The notes beneath the pieces are model-generated. The model did not search any database, was not told where the DNA came from, and saw only the letters and a program-made list of their open reading frames with translations. From positions 124,001-188,000 of the forward strand of contig MEGD01000008.1 in the NCBI GenBank assembly GCA_001725355.1: a DNA stretch of 64,000 nt. The letters run 5' to 3'. How positions within the stretch are numbered: the first letter of the stretch is position 1; every line of letters begins with the position of its first letter. This stretch comes from Novosphingobium sp. SCN 66-18 (GTDB lineage: Bacteria; Pseudomonadota; Alphaproteobacteria; Sphingomonadales; Sphingomonadaceae). Of this stretch, positions 43,359-53,512 are shown in pieces. Both the position numbers and the translations under genes were made by a program.

Positions 43359-44951
43359 ATGCTCGATTTCCCGCGCTGGAAGGTACTGTGGCTCTGGGCG
43401 CTGACGATCGTCGGCATGCTGGCCGCCGTGCCTTCGCTGACCGCCACGGCCGGCCTCAACTGGCCGTCCGCCCTGCCGGAGCCGAAGATCAACCTCGGTC
43501 TCGACCTGGCCGGGGGCAGCCACATCCTGCTCGAAGCCGATCCCTCTCAGGTGCGCCAGCAGCGCATCGAGGGGATGGAGGAAAGCGTCCGCAACAAGCT
43601 GCGCCAGTCCGGTGACATCCGCATCAGCGACATCTCCAACCGCGATGGCGCGCTGACTTTCGTGGTGGCCGACCCGACCAAGGTGGACGCGGTGCGCGAG
43701 GCGGTGTTGCCGCTGACCAGCGGCGCGGGGCTTACCGGCCAGCGCGACTGGAAGATCGACGTCGTCGATGGCAACCGTTTCGTGCTGACGCCGTCGCAGG
43801 AAGGCATCGATCAGGCGGTGACGCAGGCGATGGATACGGCGGTGGAAGTGGTGCGCAAGCGTATCGACGCGCTGGGCACCAAGGAGCCGACGATCATCCG
43901 CCAGGGCGCCAACCGCATCGTGGTGCAGGTGCCGGGGCTGCAGGACCCGCAGGCGTTGAAGAACCTGCTGGGCCAGACCGCCAAGCTGGAATTCAAGCTG
44001 GTGGATACCAGCGCGCTGCCTTCGGATGTGGCGCGCGGCATCGCGCCTCCGGGCAGCGAGATCGTGCCGTATCAGGACCCCAAGCTGGGCGCGATCGCGG
44101 TCAAGCGGCTGGGCGGCATTCGCGGCGACCAGCTGACCAACGCGCAGCAGACCAACAGCCAGCAGACCAACGAGCCGGTGGTCAACATCACGTTCAATTC
44201 GGACGGCGGCGAAAAGTTCGCCAAGCTGACCACGCAGAACGTCAACAAGCCCTTTGCCATCATCCTGGACGGCAAGGTCCTGTCCGCGCCCAACATCAAC
44301 GAACCGATCCTGGGCGGCAGCGCCGTCATTTCCGGCCGGTTCACCACGGAAAGCGCCAACCAGCTCGCCATTGCGCTGCGCTCGGGCGCGCTGCCGGTGG
44401 ACCTCAAGGTGGTGGAAGAGCGGACCGTGGGTCCTGATCTCGGCGCGGATTCGATCCGCAAGGGCATGATCGCCATGCTCGTCGGCACTGGTGCGCTGAT
44501 GGCCTTCATTCTCATCACCTATGGCCGTTTCGGGGTTTACGCGAACCTCGCGCTGGTGGTGAACGTGCTGATGATCCTGGGCATCATGGGCATCGTCGGC
44601 ACCACGCTGACCTTGCCGGGCATCGCCGGCTTCGTGCTGACCATCGGCGCCGCCGTCGACGCCAACGTGCTGATCAACGAACGCATCCGCGAGGAACGTC
44701 ATCGCGGCCGGCGCGTGGTGCAGGCGGTGGAGATGGGCTACAAGGAAGCGAGCCGCGCGATCTTCGACGCCAATATCACCAACGTCATCGCGGCGGTGCT
44801 GATGTTCGCGTTCGGAACCGGCCCGGTGCGCGGCTTCGCCGTGGTGCTCATGATCGGCATCGTCACCTCGGTGTTCACCGCCGTGACCATGACCCGCATG
44901 TGGGTTGCGCAGTGGCTTCGCCGCGCGCGGCCGTCCGAACTGAGCCTGTAA
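43359..44951 (+). CDS. secD: Protein-export membrane protein SecD
   Basis: A 530-aa proton-driven export factor that pulls proteins out of the Sec channel on the periplasmic side. It has one N-terminal helix, a large periplasmic P1 domain (GLDLAGGSHILLEAD) and five C-terminal helices with GAAVDANVLINERIREE, the conserved Asp region for proton movement. Confidence 0.97.
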   Translation: MLDFPRWKVLWLWALTIVGMLAAVPSLTATAGLNWPSALPEPKINLGLDLAGGSHILLEADPSQVRQQRIEGMEESVRNKLRQSGDIRISDISNRDGALTFVVADPTKVDAVREAVLPLTSGAGLTGQRDWKIDVVDGNRFVLTPSQEGIDQAVTQAMDTAVEVVRKRIDALGTKEPTIIRQGANRIVVQVPGLQDPQALKNLLGQTAKLEFKLVDTSALPSDVARGIAPPGSEIVPYQDPKLGAIAVKRLGGIRGDQLTNAQQTNSQQTNEPVVNITFNSDGGEKFAKLTTQNVNKPFAIILDGKVLSAPNINEPILGGSAVISGRFTTESANQLAIALRSGALPVDLKVVEERTVGPDLGADSIRKGMIAMLVGTGALMAFILITYGRFGVYANLALVVNVLMILGIMGIVGTTLTLPGIAGFVLTIGAAVDANVLINERIREERHRGRRVVQAVEMGYKEASRAIFDANITNVIAAVLMFAFGTGPVRGFAVVLMIGIVTSVFTAVTMTRMWVAQWLRRARPSELSL

Positions 44952-44966
44952 GAGGAGACGAAGGAC

Positions 44967-45944
44967 ATGAAGCTCCTCAAGCTCATTCCCGACAATACCA
45001 ACATCCACTTCCTGAAGTGGCGGCTGCCGTTCTACATCGCCAGCCTTCTGTTGATGGCGGGATCGCTTACGCTGGTGGCGACGCGCGGCCTCAACCTGGG
45101 CGTCGATTTCGTCGGTGGCCAGATGATCCGCGTGACCTTCGAGCGCAGCGCCGAGGCCCCCGTGGCGCAGCTGCGCGGCGAGGTGGACAAGCTCGGCTAT
45201 GGCGAGCCGATCATCCAGCGCTACGGCAAGCCCAACGAAATCTCGATCCGGATGAAGCTGCCCGAAGGATCGGACCACGATCCCGCGCTGTCGGACAAGA
45301 TGGCCCGCACGATCACCGCCGCGATCAAGGCGGCCCATGCCGATGCGCGGATCGACGGCGTCGATTCGGTTTCGGGCAAGGTTTCCAAGGAACTGGGCTG
45401 GGATGCGTTCAAGGCGCTGGGCTTTGCCGCGCTGGCCGTGGCGGCCTACATCTGGATACGGTTCGAATGGCAGTTCGGCATCGGCGCGCTGTTCGCGCTG
45501 GTGCACGACGTGGTGCTGACGCTGGGCATGTTCGCGATCACGCAGATGGAGTTCGACCTCAACATCGTGGCCGCGCTGCTGACGCTGATCGGCTATTCGC
45601 TCAACGATACGATCGTGGTCTATGACCGTATCCGCGAGAACATGAAGAAATACCGCAAGATGCCGATGCCGGAGCTGCTCGACCTTTCGGTCAACGAGAC
45701 GCTGGCGCGCACGATCGTGACCTCGCTGTCGATGCTGATCACGCTGGTCGCGCTGCTGCTGTTCGGGCCGGACGTGATCTTCGGCTTCACCGCAGCGATC
45801 ACGCTGGGCATTTTCGTGGGTACCTACAGCTCGATCTACATGGCCGCGCCGATCCTGATCTGGCTTAAGGTCAATCCCAAGAGCTTCATCCCCACCGAAA
45901 GCGCGCTGGAAAAGCAGGAACGCCTGGCGCGCGAGCGGGGGTGA
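44967..45944 (+). CDS. secF: Protein-export membrane protein SecF
   Basis: A 325-aa partner of SecD with the same RND half-transporter fold. LNLGVDFVGGQMIRVTF is the first-helix boundary and GYSLNDTIVVYDRIREN the conserved charged segment. It starts 15 bp after secD. Confidence 0.97.
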   Translation: MKLLKLIPDNTNIHFLKWRLPFYIASLLLMAGSLTLVATRGLNLGVDFVGGQMIRVTFERSAEAPVAQLRGEVDKLGYGEPIIQRYGKPNEISIRMKLPEGSDHDPALSDKMARTITAAIKAAHADARIDGVDSVSGKVSKELGWDAFKALGFAALAVAAYIWIRFEWQFGIGALFALVHDVVLTLGMFAITQMEFDLNIVAALLTLIGYSLNDTIVVYDRIRENMKKYRKMPMPELLDLSVNETLARTIVTSLSMLITLVALLLFGPDVIFGFTAAITLGIFVGTYSSIYMAAPILIWLKVNPKSFIPTESALEKQERLARERG

Positions 45945-45950
45945 CCAATG

Positions 45951-46095
45951 CTCGTCGTCCCAGCGAAAGCTGGGACCTCGGGCCGTTTGAATGAACGCGT
46001 CATCCCAGTGAAGGCTGGGATCTCGGGCGGTTGGGAACGAACCCCTGAAAGGTCTCCCGCAGCGGCCTTAGATCCCAGCTTGCGCTGGGATGACG
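45951..46095. repeat. Three copies of a 25-34 bp palindromic REP-like repeat
   Basis: Copy 1 spans 45951-45984 (core TCCCAGCGAAAGCTGGGA) and copy 2 spans 45997-46030 (core TCCCAGTGAAGGCTGGGA). Both continue with CTCGGGC. Copy 3 is inverted at 46069-46095 (ATCCCAGCTTGCGCTGGGAT). Each can form a hairpin, CCCAGC...GCTGGG. They fill the gap between secF and the convergent glycosyltransferase gene, where they may act as terminators or REP elements. Confidence 0.75.
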
Positions 46096-46126
46096 GGGTT
46101 GTGGCAGCCTCGCGCGGTGTGCGCAG

Positions 46127-47338
46127 TCAGGCTTCGGCCCGTTCCCTGACCACGCCCTCGTAAATCTCCGCCATCGCGGCTGCATTTCCGTCCCAGCTGA
46201 AGCGCGCGGCGCAGGCTGCGACGTCTTCCTGCGCGGGGGGATCGGCCAGCAGATCGCCGAGCGCGGTGGCGATGGCCACCGGATCGCGTGCGGCGATACG
46301 GCCGGCAGCGGGGCAGTCCACCACCTCGCGCGCGCCGCCGATGTCGGGGATGACGACCGGCGTGCCGCAGGCAAGCGCCTCGATCCAGGCATTGGCAAGG
46401 CCTTCGCGTTCCGAAGGCAGGACCATCGCGTCCGCCGCGCAAAGCAGCGTGGGCAGGGTCTCGTGATCGACCGCGCCGACGAACTGGACCCGCTCGGCCA
46501 GCCCCAGTTCGCTCGCCAGTGCCTTGAGCGCGGCCTCGTTTGCGCCGGTTCCGGCGATCACCAGGCGGACGTCCTCGGGCAGATGGGCCAGGGCGCGGAT
46601 CGCCAACGCCTGCCCCTTGATCGGGATCAGCGCGCCGACGCTGACGACGAGCCGGCCGACCGACCAGATGCCGAGATCGGGAATGGCCGAGACCAGCTGC
46701 CGCGCGGCGGCGCGGGGCAGGGGCGAAAAGCGCGCGTGGTCCAGGCCCGTGTAGTGGACGCGCATCTTGCCGGCTGGCAGGCCCATGGCGGCCATATCGT
46801 TGGCGAGCGCCTGCGAGACCGAGAGCAGGACCGATGCCTTGTCGGCGGCCGCGCGCATCTGCCGCAGCGCGAAGGGCTTGCTACCCCAGTAGTGAATGTC
46901 GGACCCGCGCGCCTTGATCGCGAACGGCAGGCCCAGCGCCTCTGCGACCTGCATGGCGGCGGGACCATCGGGATAGAAGAACTGCGCATCGACCATGTCG
47001 AACGGCCGTTCGGCGTGCAGTCGCCGTACCAGTGGCAGCACGGCGCGCGCGATCAGCACGGGGTTGATGCGGCCGGAAAGGCCGGGGATCAGCGTGAAGT
47101 GCGGATGATGCACCGTGACGGGACCGCCGGTTTCGATCAGCGGCGTTTCGGCAATGTCGGCATAGCGGGCCAGCTTGACGGGTGGCAGGCCGATGGGGTT
47201 CACCACCGTCACCTCCCAATCGCCGCGCGCGGCCAGCGCTTCCATCTGCCGCGCGACGAAGCGCCCGAAACCGGGGCGCTGGGGCGAGGGGTAGAGCGTC
47301 GAAATCGAGAGCAGGCGGCGTCCGGTCACAGGGATCAC
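46127..47338 (-). CDS. Glycosyltransferase family 4
   Basis: A GT-B retaining glycosyltransferase of 403 aa. The N-terminal domain opens LLSISTLYPSPQRPGFGRFVARQ. The C-terminal nucleotide-sugar domain carries VSVGALIPIKGQALAIRAL, FVGAVDHETLP and the signature LPSEREGLANAWIEALACGTPVV. The donor and acceptor are unknown; exopolysaccharide or teichuronate-like glycan synthesis is possible. The start is GTG 47338, overlapping the XRE regulator stop by four bases, which implies coupling. Confidence 0.85.
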   Translation of the reverse strand: MIPVTGRRLLSISTLYPSPQRPGFGRFVARQMEALAARGDWEVTVVNPIGLPPVKLARYADIAETPLIETGGPVTVHHPHFTLIPGLSGRINPVLIARAVLPLVRRLHAERPFDMVDAQFFYPDGPAAMQVAEALGLPFAIKARGSDIHYWGSKPFALRQMRAAADKASVLLSVSQALANDMAAMGLPAGKMRVHYTGLDHARFSPLPRAAARQLVSAIPDLGIWSVGRLVVSVGALIPIKGQALAIRALAHLPEDVRLVIAGTGANEAALKALASELGLAERVQFVGAVDHETLPTLLCAADAMVLPSEREGLANAWIEALACGTPVVIPDIGGAREVVDCPAAGRIAARDPVAIATALGDLLADPPAQEDVAACAARFSWDGNAAAMAEIYEGVVRERAEA

Positions 47339-47907
47339 AGTTTCCGGACCAGCATTTCCGCCACGCCGATCCACGCCGGGTGGTCGATCACCACCTGCCG
47401 CTGCCCGATGCCTGGGGGCAGGAGCGCGATGCGCCCGTCGAGATGGTCGATCATCCGCCCGAAGGCGAAGCGGCCGGCAGGGCGTGGCGCCAGCACGTCG
47501 CGGTTGAGCGCGCGCGAATAATCCGTCGGGTCGACCTGCCGCAGCCACACCTGATCGCCCGCCCGGTATTCGCCCAGGCCCGCATCGACCACCAGCGCCA
47601 TGAGCCGCGCATCGCCGCCGAACTCGGTGGGCAGCACCGCGTCCATAGGGTGCGTAAGCGCCTCAGGTCCGCCGGCGGTGAGCCGTGCGACGACGTTGGG
47701 CGTGGCGGAATGGTCCGGCTTCACCAGAAGCTGTGGATCGACATCGAGCGCGGCGCCGATCCGGTTCATCCACGTCAGCGACAGGCTGCGCATCCCGGTT
47801 TCGAGCCGGCCGATGGTTTGCGCCGTCGTCGGCGGAACGCAGCGCGCGGCCACGTCGGCCAGGGTCAGGCCTTTCTGGCGACGGATGTCGCGGATGCGGT
47901 TGATCAT
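47335..47907 (-). CDS. XRE-family transcriptional regulator
   Basis: A 190-aa repressor-like protein. The N-terminal helix-turn-helix (INRIRDIRRQKGLTLADVAAR, then TTAQTIGRLETGMRSLSL) is followed by a C-terminal part reading LMALVVDAGLGEYRAGDQVWL that resembles the S24/LexA-like cap of phage-type repressors, without obvious catalytic residues. ATG 47907 follows from this domain order. It is divergent from a DUF6456 gene and upstream of the glycosyltransferase with a 4-bp overlap. It may control one or both. Confidence 0.82.
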   Translation of the reverse strand: MINRIRDIRRQKGLTLADVAARCVPPTTAQTIGRLETGMRSLSLTWMNRIGAALDVDPQLLVKPDHSATPNVVARLTAGGPEALTHPMDAVLPTEFGGDARLMALVVDAGLGEYRAGDQVWLRQVDPTDYSRALNRDVLAPRPAGRFAFGRMIDHLDGRIALLPPGIGQRQVVIDHPAWIGVAEMLVRKL

Positions 47908-48015
47908 GGTGGTTCCATTTCTGAGAGGAACGGAAGTGGAAATTGCTTTCCTACAAAGCGGCCCCTGGGGCAAGTGCGGCGGCGTTCCCCAAATGTTCAA
48001 AGCGGAGGTAGCCCG

Positions 48016-48492
48016 ATGCGCCAGATCCTGATCGATCGTGAACTGACCAGCGAAGGCCCGCGCAGGGCAGGGCGTGGTTCCGCGGCGGCCGCGCGGCGCA
48101 GCGTGAAGGTGAATTGCGCCGAATCGCCGCTGACCTGGCTTCATGCGCGGGGCCATCTGAGCGATCGGCAGTTCGACGCGGGGGAGTGCCTGCGGGCGGA
48201 TTGGGAGCGCGCGCAACTGGCGCCATCCGTCACGATGCGCTGGGAACCGGTGCGTTTCGGCGGCCGCCAGCGCCACCTTTCGCCGAATGAGCGGCAGATC
48301 GCCGCGAAGGAACGCTTCGATGCGGCGATCGCCGCCGCGGGAACCGGATTAAGCGATATTCTGTGGCGCGTGGTCTGTGCCGGCGATGCGTTGGCGATGG
48401 CGGAGAAGGCGCTGGACTGGCCTGTCCGCAGCGGTAAGCTGGTCCTGCGCATCGCGCTTGATCGTGTGGCGGACTTCTATCGCATCCGATGA
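48016..48492 (+). CDS. DUF6456 domain protein
   Basis: A 158-aa protein. A basic N-terminal stretch precedes LTWLHARGHLSDRQFDAGECLRADWERAQL, which starts the DUF6456 domain seen in alphaproteobacteria (often attached to a DNA-binding part). It has a good ribosome-binding site (GGAGGT). It is divergent from the XRE gene across 108 bp, so the pair may share an operator. The function is unknown. Confidence 0.8.
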   Translation: MRQILIDRELTSEGPRRAGRGSAAAARRSVKVNCAESPLTWLHARGHLSDRQFDAGECLRADWERAQLAPSVTMRWEPVRFGGRQRHLSPNERQIAAKERFDAAIAAAGTGLSDILWRVVCAGDALAMAEKALDWPVRSGKLVLRIALDRVADFYRIR

Positions 48493-48585
48493 ACGACACA
48501 GGCGGATCGACGAACGTCATTGCCGGCTATCCCCGCGCCGTGTCAGGCCGTATCGATTGAAACCACAGTGTCGGGAAGCAGCTTC

Positions 48586-50394
48586 ATGGAACGACGGGAA
48601 TTTCTGGGATTCGCGGGAATCGCGGCGGGTGCGCTTGGCGGGGGCTGGCCACTCCGGGTTCTGGCCCAGACCGCCGGCGATGCCGCGTTCAACGCGCTGG
48701 CCGACAGGTTGTTCTACGAACAACTGCTGATCGAGCCTGAAAACGCGACGCGCCTTGGCCTGGACAAGGGCACTCGTGCCGGCTTGCGAGCACGGCTTGA
48801 TGACTACAGCGAGGCCGGGAAGGACGCGTCGCGGGCGTTCAACGAACGCGCGTTGGCGGCAATGCGTGGCGTGGATGGGGGCAGCCTGAGCGCCGCCGCC
48901 CGGCTGAACCGCGATGTCCTTGCCTACAAGTTCGAACAGGAACTCGCCGGCAAGCCGTTCGGGCTGGACGACGTGGAAAATCCCTATCCGATCACGCAGC
49001 AGAGCGGCGTCTATTTCAGTGTTCCGGACTTTCTCGACAGCCAGCACCCGGTCGAGAACGCCGATGACGCCGAAGCCTATCTGACGCGGCTTCGGGCCTT
49101 CGCTTTCGCGCTGGACGATGAAACCGCGCGGCAGCGGCGCGAGGCCGCGCGCGGCCTGATCGCGCCGGTATGGTCGATCGATCTGGTGCTGAAGCAGATG
49201 CGCGCGCTGCGCGCACCGTCGCCCGAACAGAACGCCATGGTGCGATCGCTGGTCAAGCGAACGACGGCGAAGAGCGTGGGCGGCGACTGGGAAAACCGGG
49301 CGGCCCGGATCGTGGCAGGAGACGTCTATCCCGCGCTCGATCGGCAGATCGCGCTGATGCAGCAGTTGCGCGCCCGCACGCGGCCAGGCGATGGCGCATG
49401 GCGTCTGCCCAAGGGCGACGAGATCTACGCGCTGGCGTTGCGCAAGGCGACCACCACGGATCACACGGCCGAGCAGGTCCACAAGATCGGGCTGGAGCAG
49501 GTCGCCGATATTTCCGCGAAGCTGGACGCCATCCTGAAGGGCGCGGGCTTCACGACCGGTTCGGTTGGGGCGCGGCTGACCGCGCTCAACGCCTCGCCCG
49601 CGCAGCGCTATCCGAACACCGACCAGGGGCGCCTCGACCTGATCGCCAGCCTGAACGCGGGCATTGCCGCGATGACGCAGAAACTGCCGCGCGCCTTCCG
49701 CGACATCCCGTCCGAACCGCTCGAAATCCGCCGCGTTCCCGTGGAAATTCAGGACGGCGCGCCGAACGGGTATTACTATTCCGCGCCGCTCGATGGTTCG
49801 CGCCCGGCGATCTACTGGATCAACCTGAAGGACGTGGCGGACTGGCCGAAATATTCGCTGCCGGCGCTGACCTACCACGAGGGCATTCCCGGCCATCACT
49901 TGCAGGGCGGCTATACCCGCAGCGGCGGGAACCTGCCGATGTTCCTGAAGGACTATTTCATTTCGGCCTATGGCGAGGGCTGGGCGCTCTATGCCGAGCA
50001 GCTGGCCGACGAACTGGGCGGATACACCGGCATCGAAAGCGCCGGCTATCTCCAGTCCTTCCTGTTCCGCGCGGCGCGTCTGGTGGTCGACACCGGGTTG
50101 AACCACTACCGCTGGAGCCGCGAGAAGGCGACCGACTACCTCGTCAACACGGTCGGCTTCGCGCGGCCGCGCAGCCAGCGCGAGATCGAGCGCTATTGCG
50201 CCTCGATCGGGCAGGCATGCAGCTACAAGATGGGCCACACGGCCTGGGTTGCCGCGCGCACCAAGGCGCAGCAGGCACTGGGCGACCGCTTCGGCCTGCC
50301 CTGGTTCCACGACATCCTGAAGGAAGGCGTGATGCCGCTGTCGATGCTGGAGCGGCGGGTGGACGAACGGATCGCCGAAGCGAAGCGCGGCTGA
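48586..50394 (+). CDS. DUF885 metallopeptidase-like protein, Tat signal
   Basis: A 602-aa protein of the DUF885 family, predicted zinc hydrolases. The zinc motif is HEGIPGHH beginning at residue 431 (YHEGIPGHHLQGG). The N-terminus RREFLGFAGIAAGALGGG is a twin-arginine signal, so it is exported folded to the periplasm. AYGEGWALYAE and SREKATDYLVNTVGF are family stretches. The substrate is unknown. Confidence 0.9.
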   Translation: MERREFLGFAGIAAGALGGGWPLRVLAQTAGDAAFNALADRLFYEQLLIEPENATRLGLDKGTRAGLRARLDDYSEAGKDASRAFNERALAAMRGVDGGSLSAAARLNRDVLAYKFEQELAGKPFGLDDVENPYPITQQSGVYFSVPDFLDSQHPVENADDAEAYLTRLRAFAFALDDETARQRREAARGLIAPVWSIDLVLKQMRALRAPSPEQNAMVRSLVKRTTAKSVGGDWENRAARIVAGDVYPALDRQIALMQQLRARTRPGDGAWRLPKGDEIYALALRKATTTDHTAEQVHKIGLEQVADISAKLDAILKGAGFTTGSVGARLTALNASPAQRYPNTDQGRLDLIASLNAGIAAMTQKLPRAFRDIPSEPLEIRRVPVEIQDGAPNGYYYSAPLDGSRPAIYWINLKDVADWPKYSLPALTYHEGIPGHHLQGGYTRSGGNLPMFLKDYFISAYGEGWALYAEQLADELGGYTGIESAGYLQSFLFRAARLVVDTGLNHYRWSREKATDYLVNTVGFARPRSQREIERYCASIGQACSYKMGHTAWVAARTKAQQALGDRFGLPWFHDILKEGVMPLSMLERRVDERIAEAKRG

Positions 50395-50422
50395 CAACCG
50401 AAGGCTGGGAGCTTGCGGGCTC

Positions 50423-52222
<1,800 letters not shown>

Positions 52223-52286
52223 GGCGCGCGCTTAGCCGCAGGCGGGCGCGAGGTCTAGCGTCAGGACTCCCGGCCCGCACTTTTTG

Positions 52287-52325
52287 CCTGAACCGCCGCC
52301 GGCATCCGCATTCACGCCTTGTTCA
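52287..52325 (+). promoter_or_regulatory. Candidate response-regulator site before the PepSY gene
   Basis: CCTGAAC (52287-52293) and GTTCA (52321-52325) lie upstream of the PepSY gene. The heptamer recurs before the response regulator gene 0.4 kb downstream. Confidence 0.35.
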
Positions 52326-52353
52326 ATGCTTCGGCTCTAGGCAAAGCAGCATC

Positions 52354-52653
52354 ATGCGCTGGATCATCGCCTTTACCGCTCTCGGTCTCGCGGCCTTGCC
52401 TGCGACGGCCTTTTCGGCCCCGAACCGTCCTGACGCCCAGGGCGAAGTCCGTCGCGATCTGCGCGCGGGCAATGTGCGTTCGCTGCGCGAGATCGAGCGG
52501 ACCGTGTTGCCGACCAAGCCGGGGATGCAATACCTGGGGCCGGAATACGATCCCGCCGCCATGGTCTATCGCCTGAAGTTCATTCGCGAAGGCCATGTCA
52601 TGTTCGTGGACGTGGACGCGCGCACCGGGCAGGTGCTGGGCGAATCCCGCTGA
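52354..52653 (+). CDS. Small periplasmic PepSY-like protein
   Basis: A 99-aa exported protein. Signal MRWIIAFTALGLAALPATAFS is followed by the PepSY-type repeat DARTGQVLGESR with VRSLREIERTVLP. Small PepSY proteins commonly precede PhoPQ-type two-component genes and may modulate the sensor. It lies 110 bp before the response regulator. Confidence 0.85.
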   Translation: MRWIIAFTALGLAALPATAFSAPNRPDAQGEVRRDLRAGNVRSLREIERTVLPTKPGMQYLGPEYDPAAMVYRLKFIREGHVMFVDVDARTGQVLGESR

Positions 52654-52671
52654 TCTTTCCATTCCTTGACC

Positions 52672-52706
52672 GTTCAGGTTCAAGGGATCATCTAGCATTC
52701 CTGAAC
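52672..52706. promoter_or_regulatory. Candidate response-regulator operator
   Basis: GTTCAGG (52672-52678) and CCTGAAC (52700-52706) form a perfect inverted pair 21 bp apart, 57 bp before the response regulator start. The same heptamer occurs upstream of the neighbouring PepSY gene, which suggests autoregulation. Confidence 0.45.
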
Positions 52707-52762
52707 ACGTAACCGCGCGCTCCCCGGCATGGGAGCGGGCGAGCAGCAGGGGACAGCCTTAC

Positions 52763-53440
52763 ATGCGCATCCTGATCGTCGAGGACGAACCGACCCTCGG
52801 CAAGCAGCTCAAGGCCACGCTGGAACACAATGGCTACGCCGTCGACCTTTCCACCGATGGCGAGGACGGCCATTTTCTCGGCTCGACCGAGGATTACGAC
52901 GCGGTGATTCTCGATCTGGGCCTGCCCGAGATCGACGGGCTGACCGTGCTGGGCATGTGGCGCAAGGAAGGGCGCAAATTCCCCGTGCTGGTGCTGACCG
53001 CGCGCGACAGCTGGTCCGACAAGGTGGCCGGGCTGGACGCGGGCGCGGACGACTATCTCGCCAAGCCGTTCCAGACGGAGGAACTGATCGCCCGCCTGCG
53101 CGCGCTGATCCGCCGCGCCTCGGGCAATTCTTCTTCGGAACTGATCGCGGGCGACGTGCGGCTCGATACCCGTTCGGGCCGCGTCACGCTGAACGGCGAA
53201 CCGGTGAAGCTGACGGCGCAAGAATACAAGCTGCTGTCCTACCTGCTGCATCACAAGGGCAAGGTCGTCAGCCGGACCGAACTGATCGAGCATATCTACG
53301 ATCAGGACTTCGACCGGGATTCGAACACGATCGAGGTGTTCGTCACCCGCATCCGCAAGAAGCTGGGGCCGGACGTGATCACCACGATCCGGGGGCTGGG
53401 CTACAGCCTCGACGATCCGGCGCAACCGGGGCGCGGCTGA
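52763..53440 (+). CDS. OmpR/PhoP-family response regulator
   Basis: A 225-aa receiver plus winged-helix regulator. The phosphoacceptor is D51 in VILDLGLP, with KPF at the usual place. The C-terminal domain carries VKLTAQEYKLLSYLLHHKG and DSNTIEVFVTRIRKKLG. The kinase gene follows after 72 bp. Envelope or metal stress is a common input for the family, but the signal here is unknown. Confidence 0.95.
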   Translation: MRILIVEDEPTLGKQLKATLEHNGYAVDLSTDGEDGHFLGSTEDYDAVILDLGLPEIDGLTVLGMWRKEGRKFPVLVLTARDSWSDKVAGLDAGADDYLAKPFQTEELIARLRALIRRASGNSSSELIAGDVRLDTRSGRVTLNGEPVKLTAQEYKLLSYLLHHKGKVVSRTELIEHIYDQDFDRDSNTIEVFVTRIRKKLGPDVITTIRGLGYSLDDPAQPGRG

Positions 53441-53512
53441 CGGCCGGGGCTTGTTCCGTTTCTCCGCGGGGCATGACACGGGGCCAGGGCGGACGGGCAG
53501 GGAACTGAGAGC

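Noticed and set aside
43224-45506. 760-aa minus-strand frame opposite secDF
   Set aside because: His/Arg-rich shadow without recognisable fold.
45951-46095. CRISPR array
   Set aside because: Repeats vary, are palindromic, and one is inverted; no cas genes or regular spacers.
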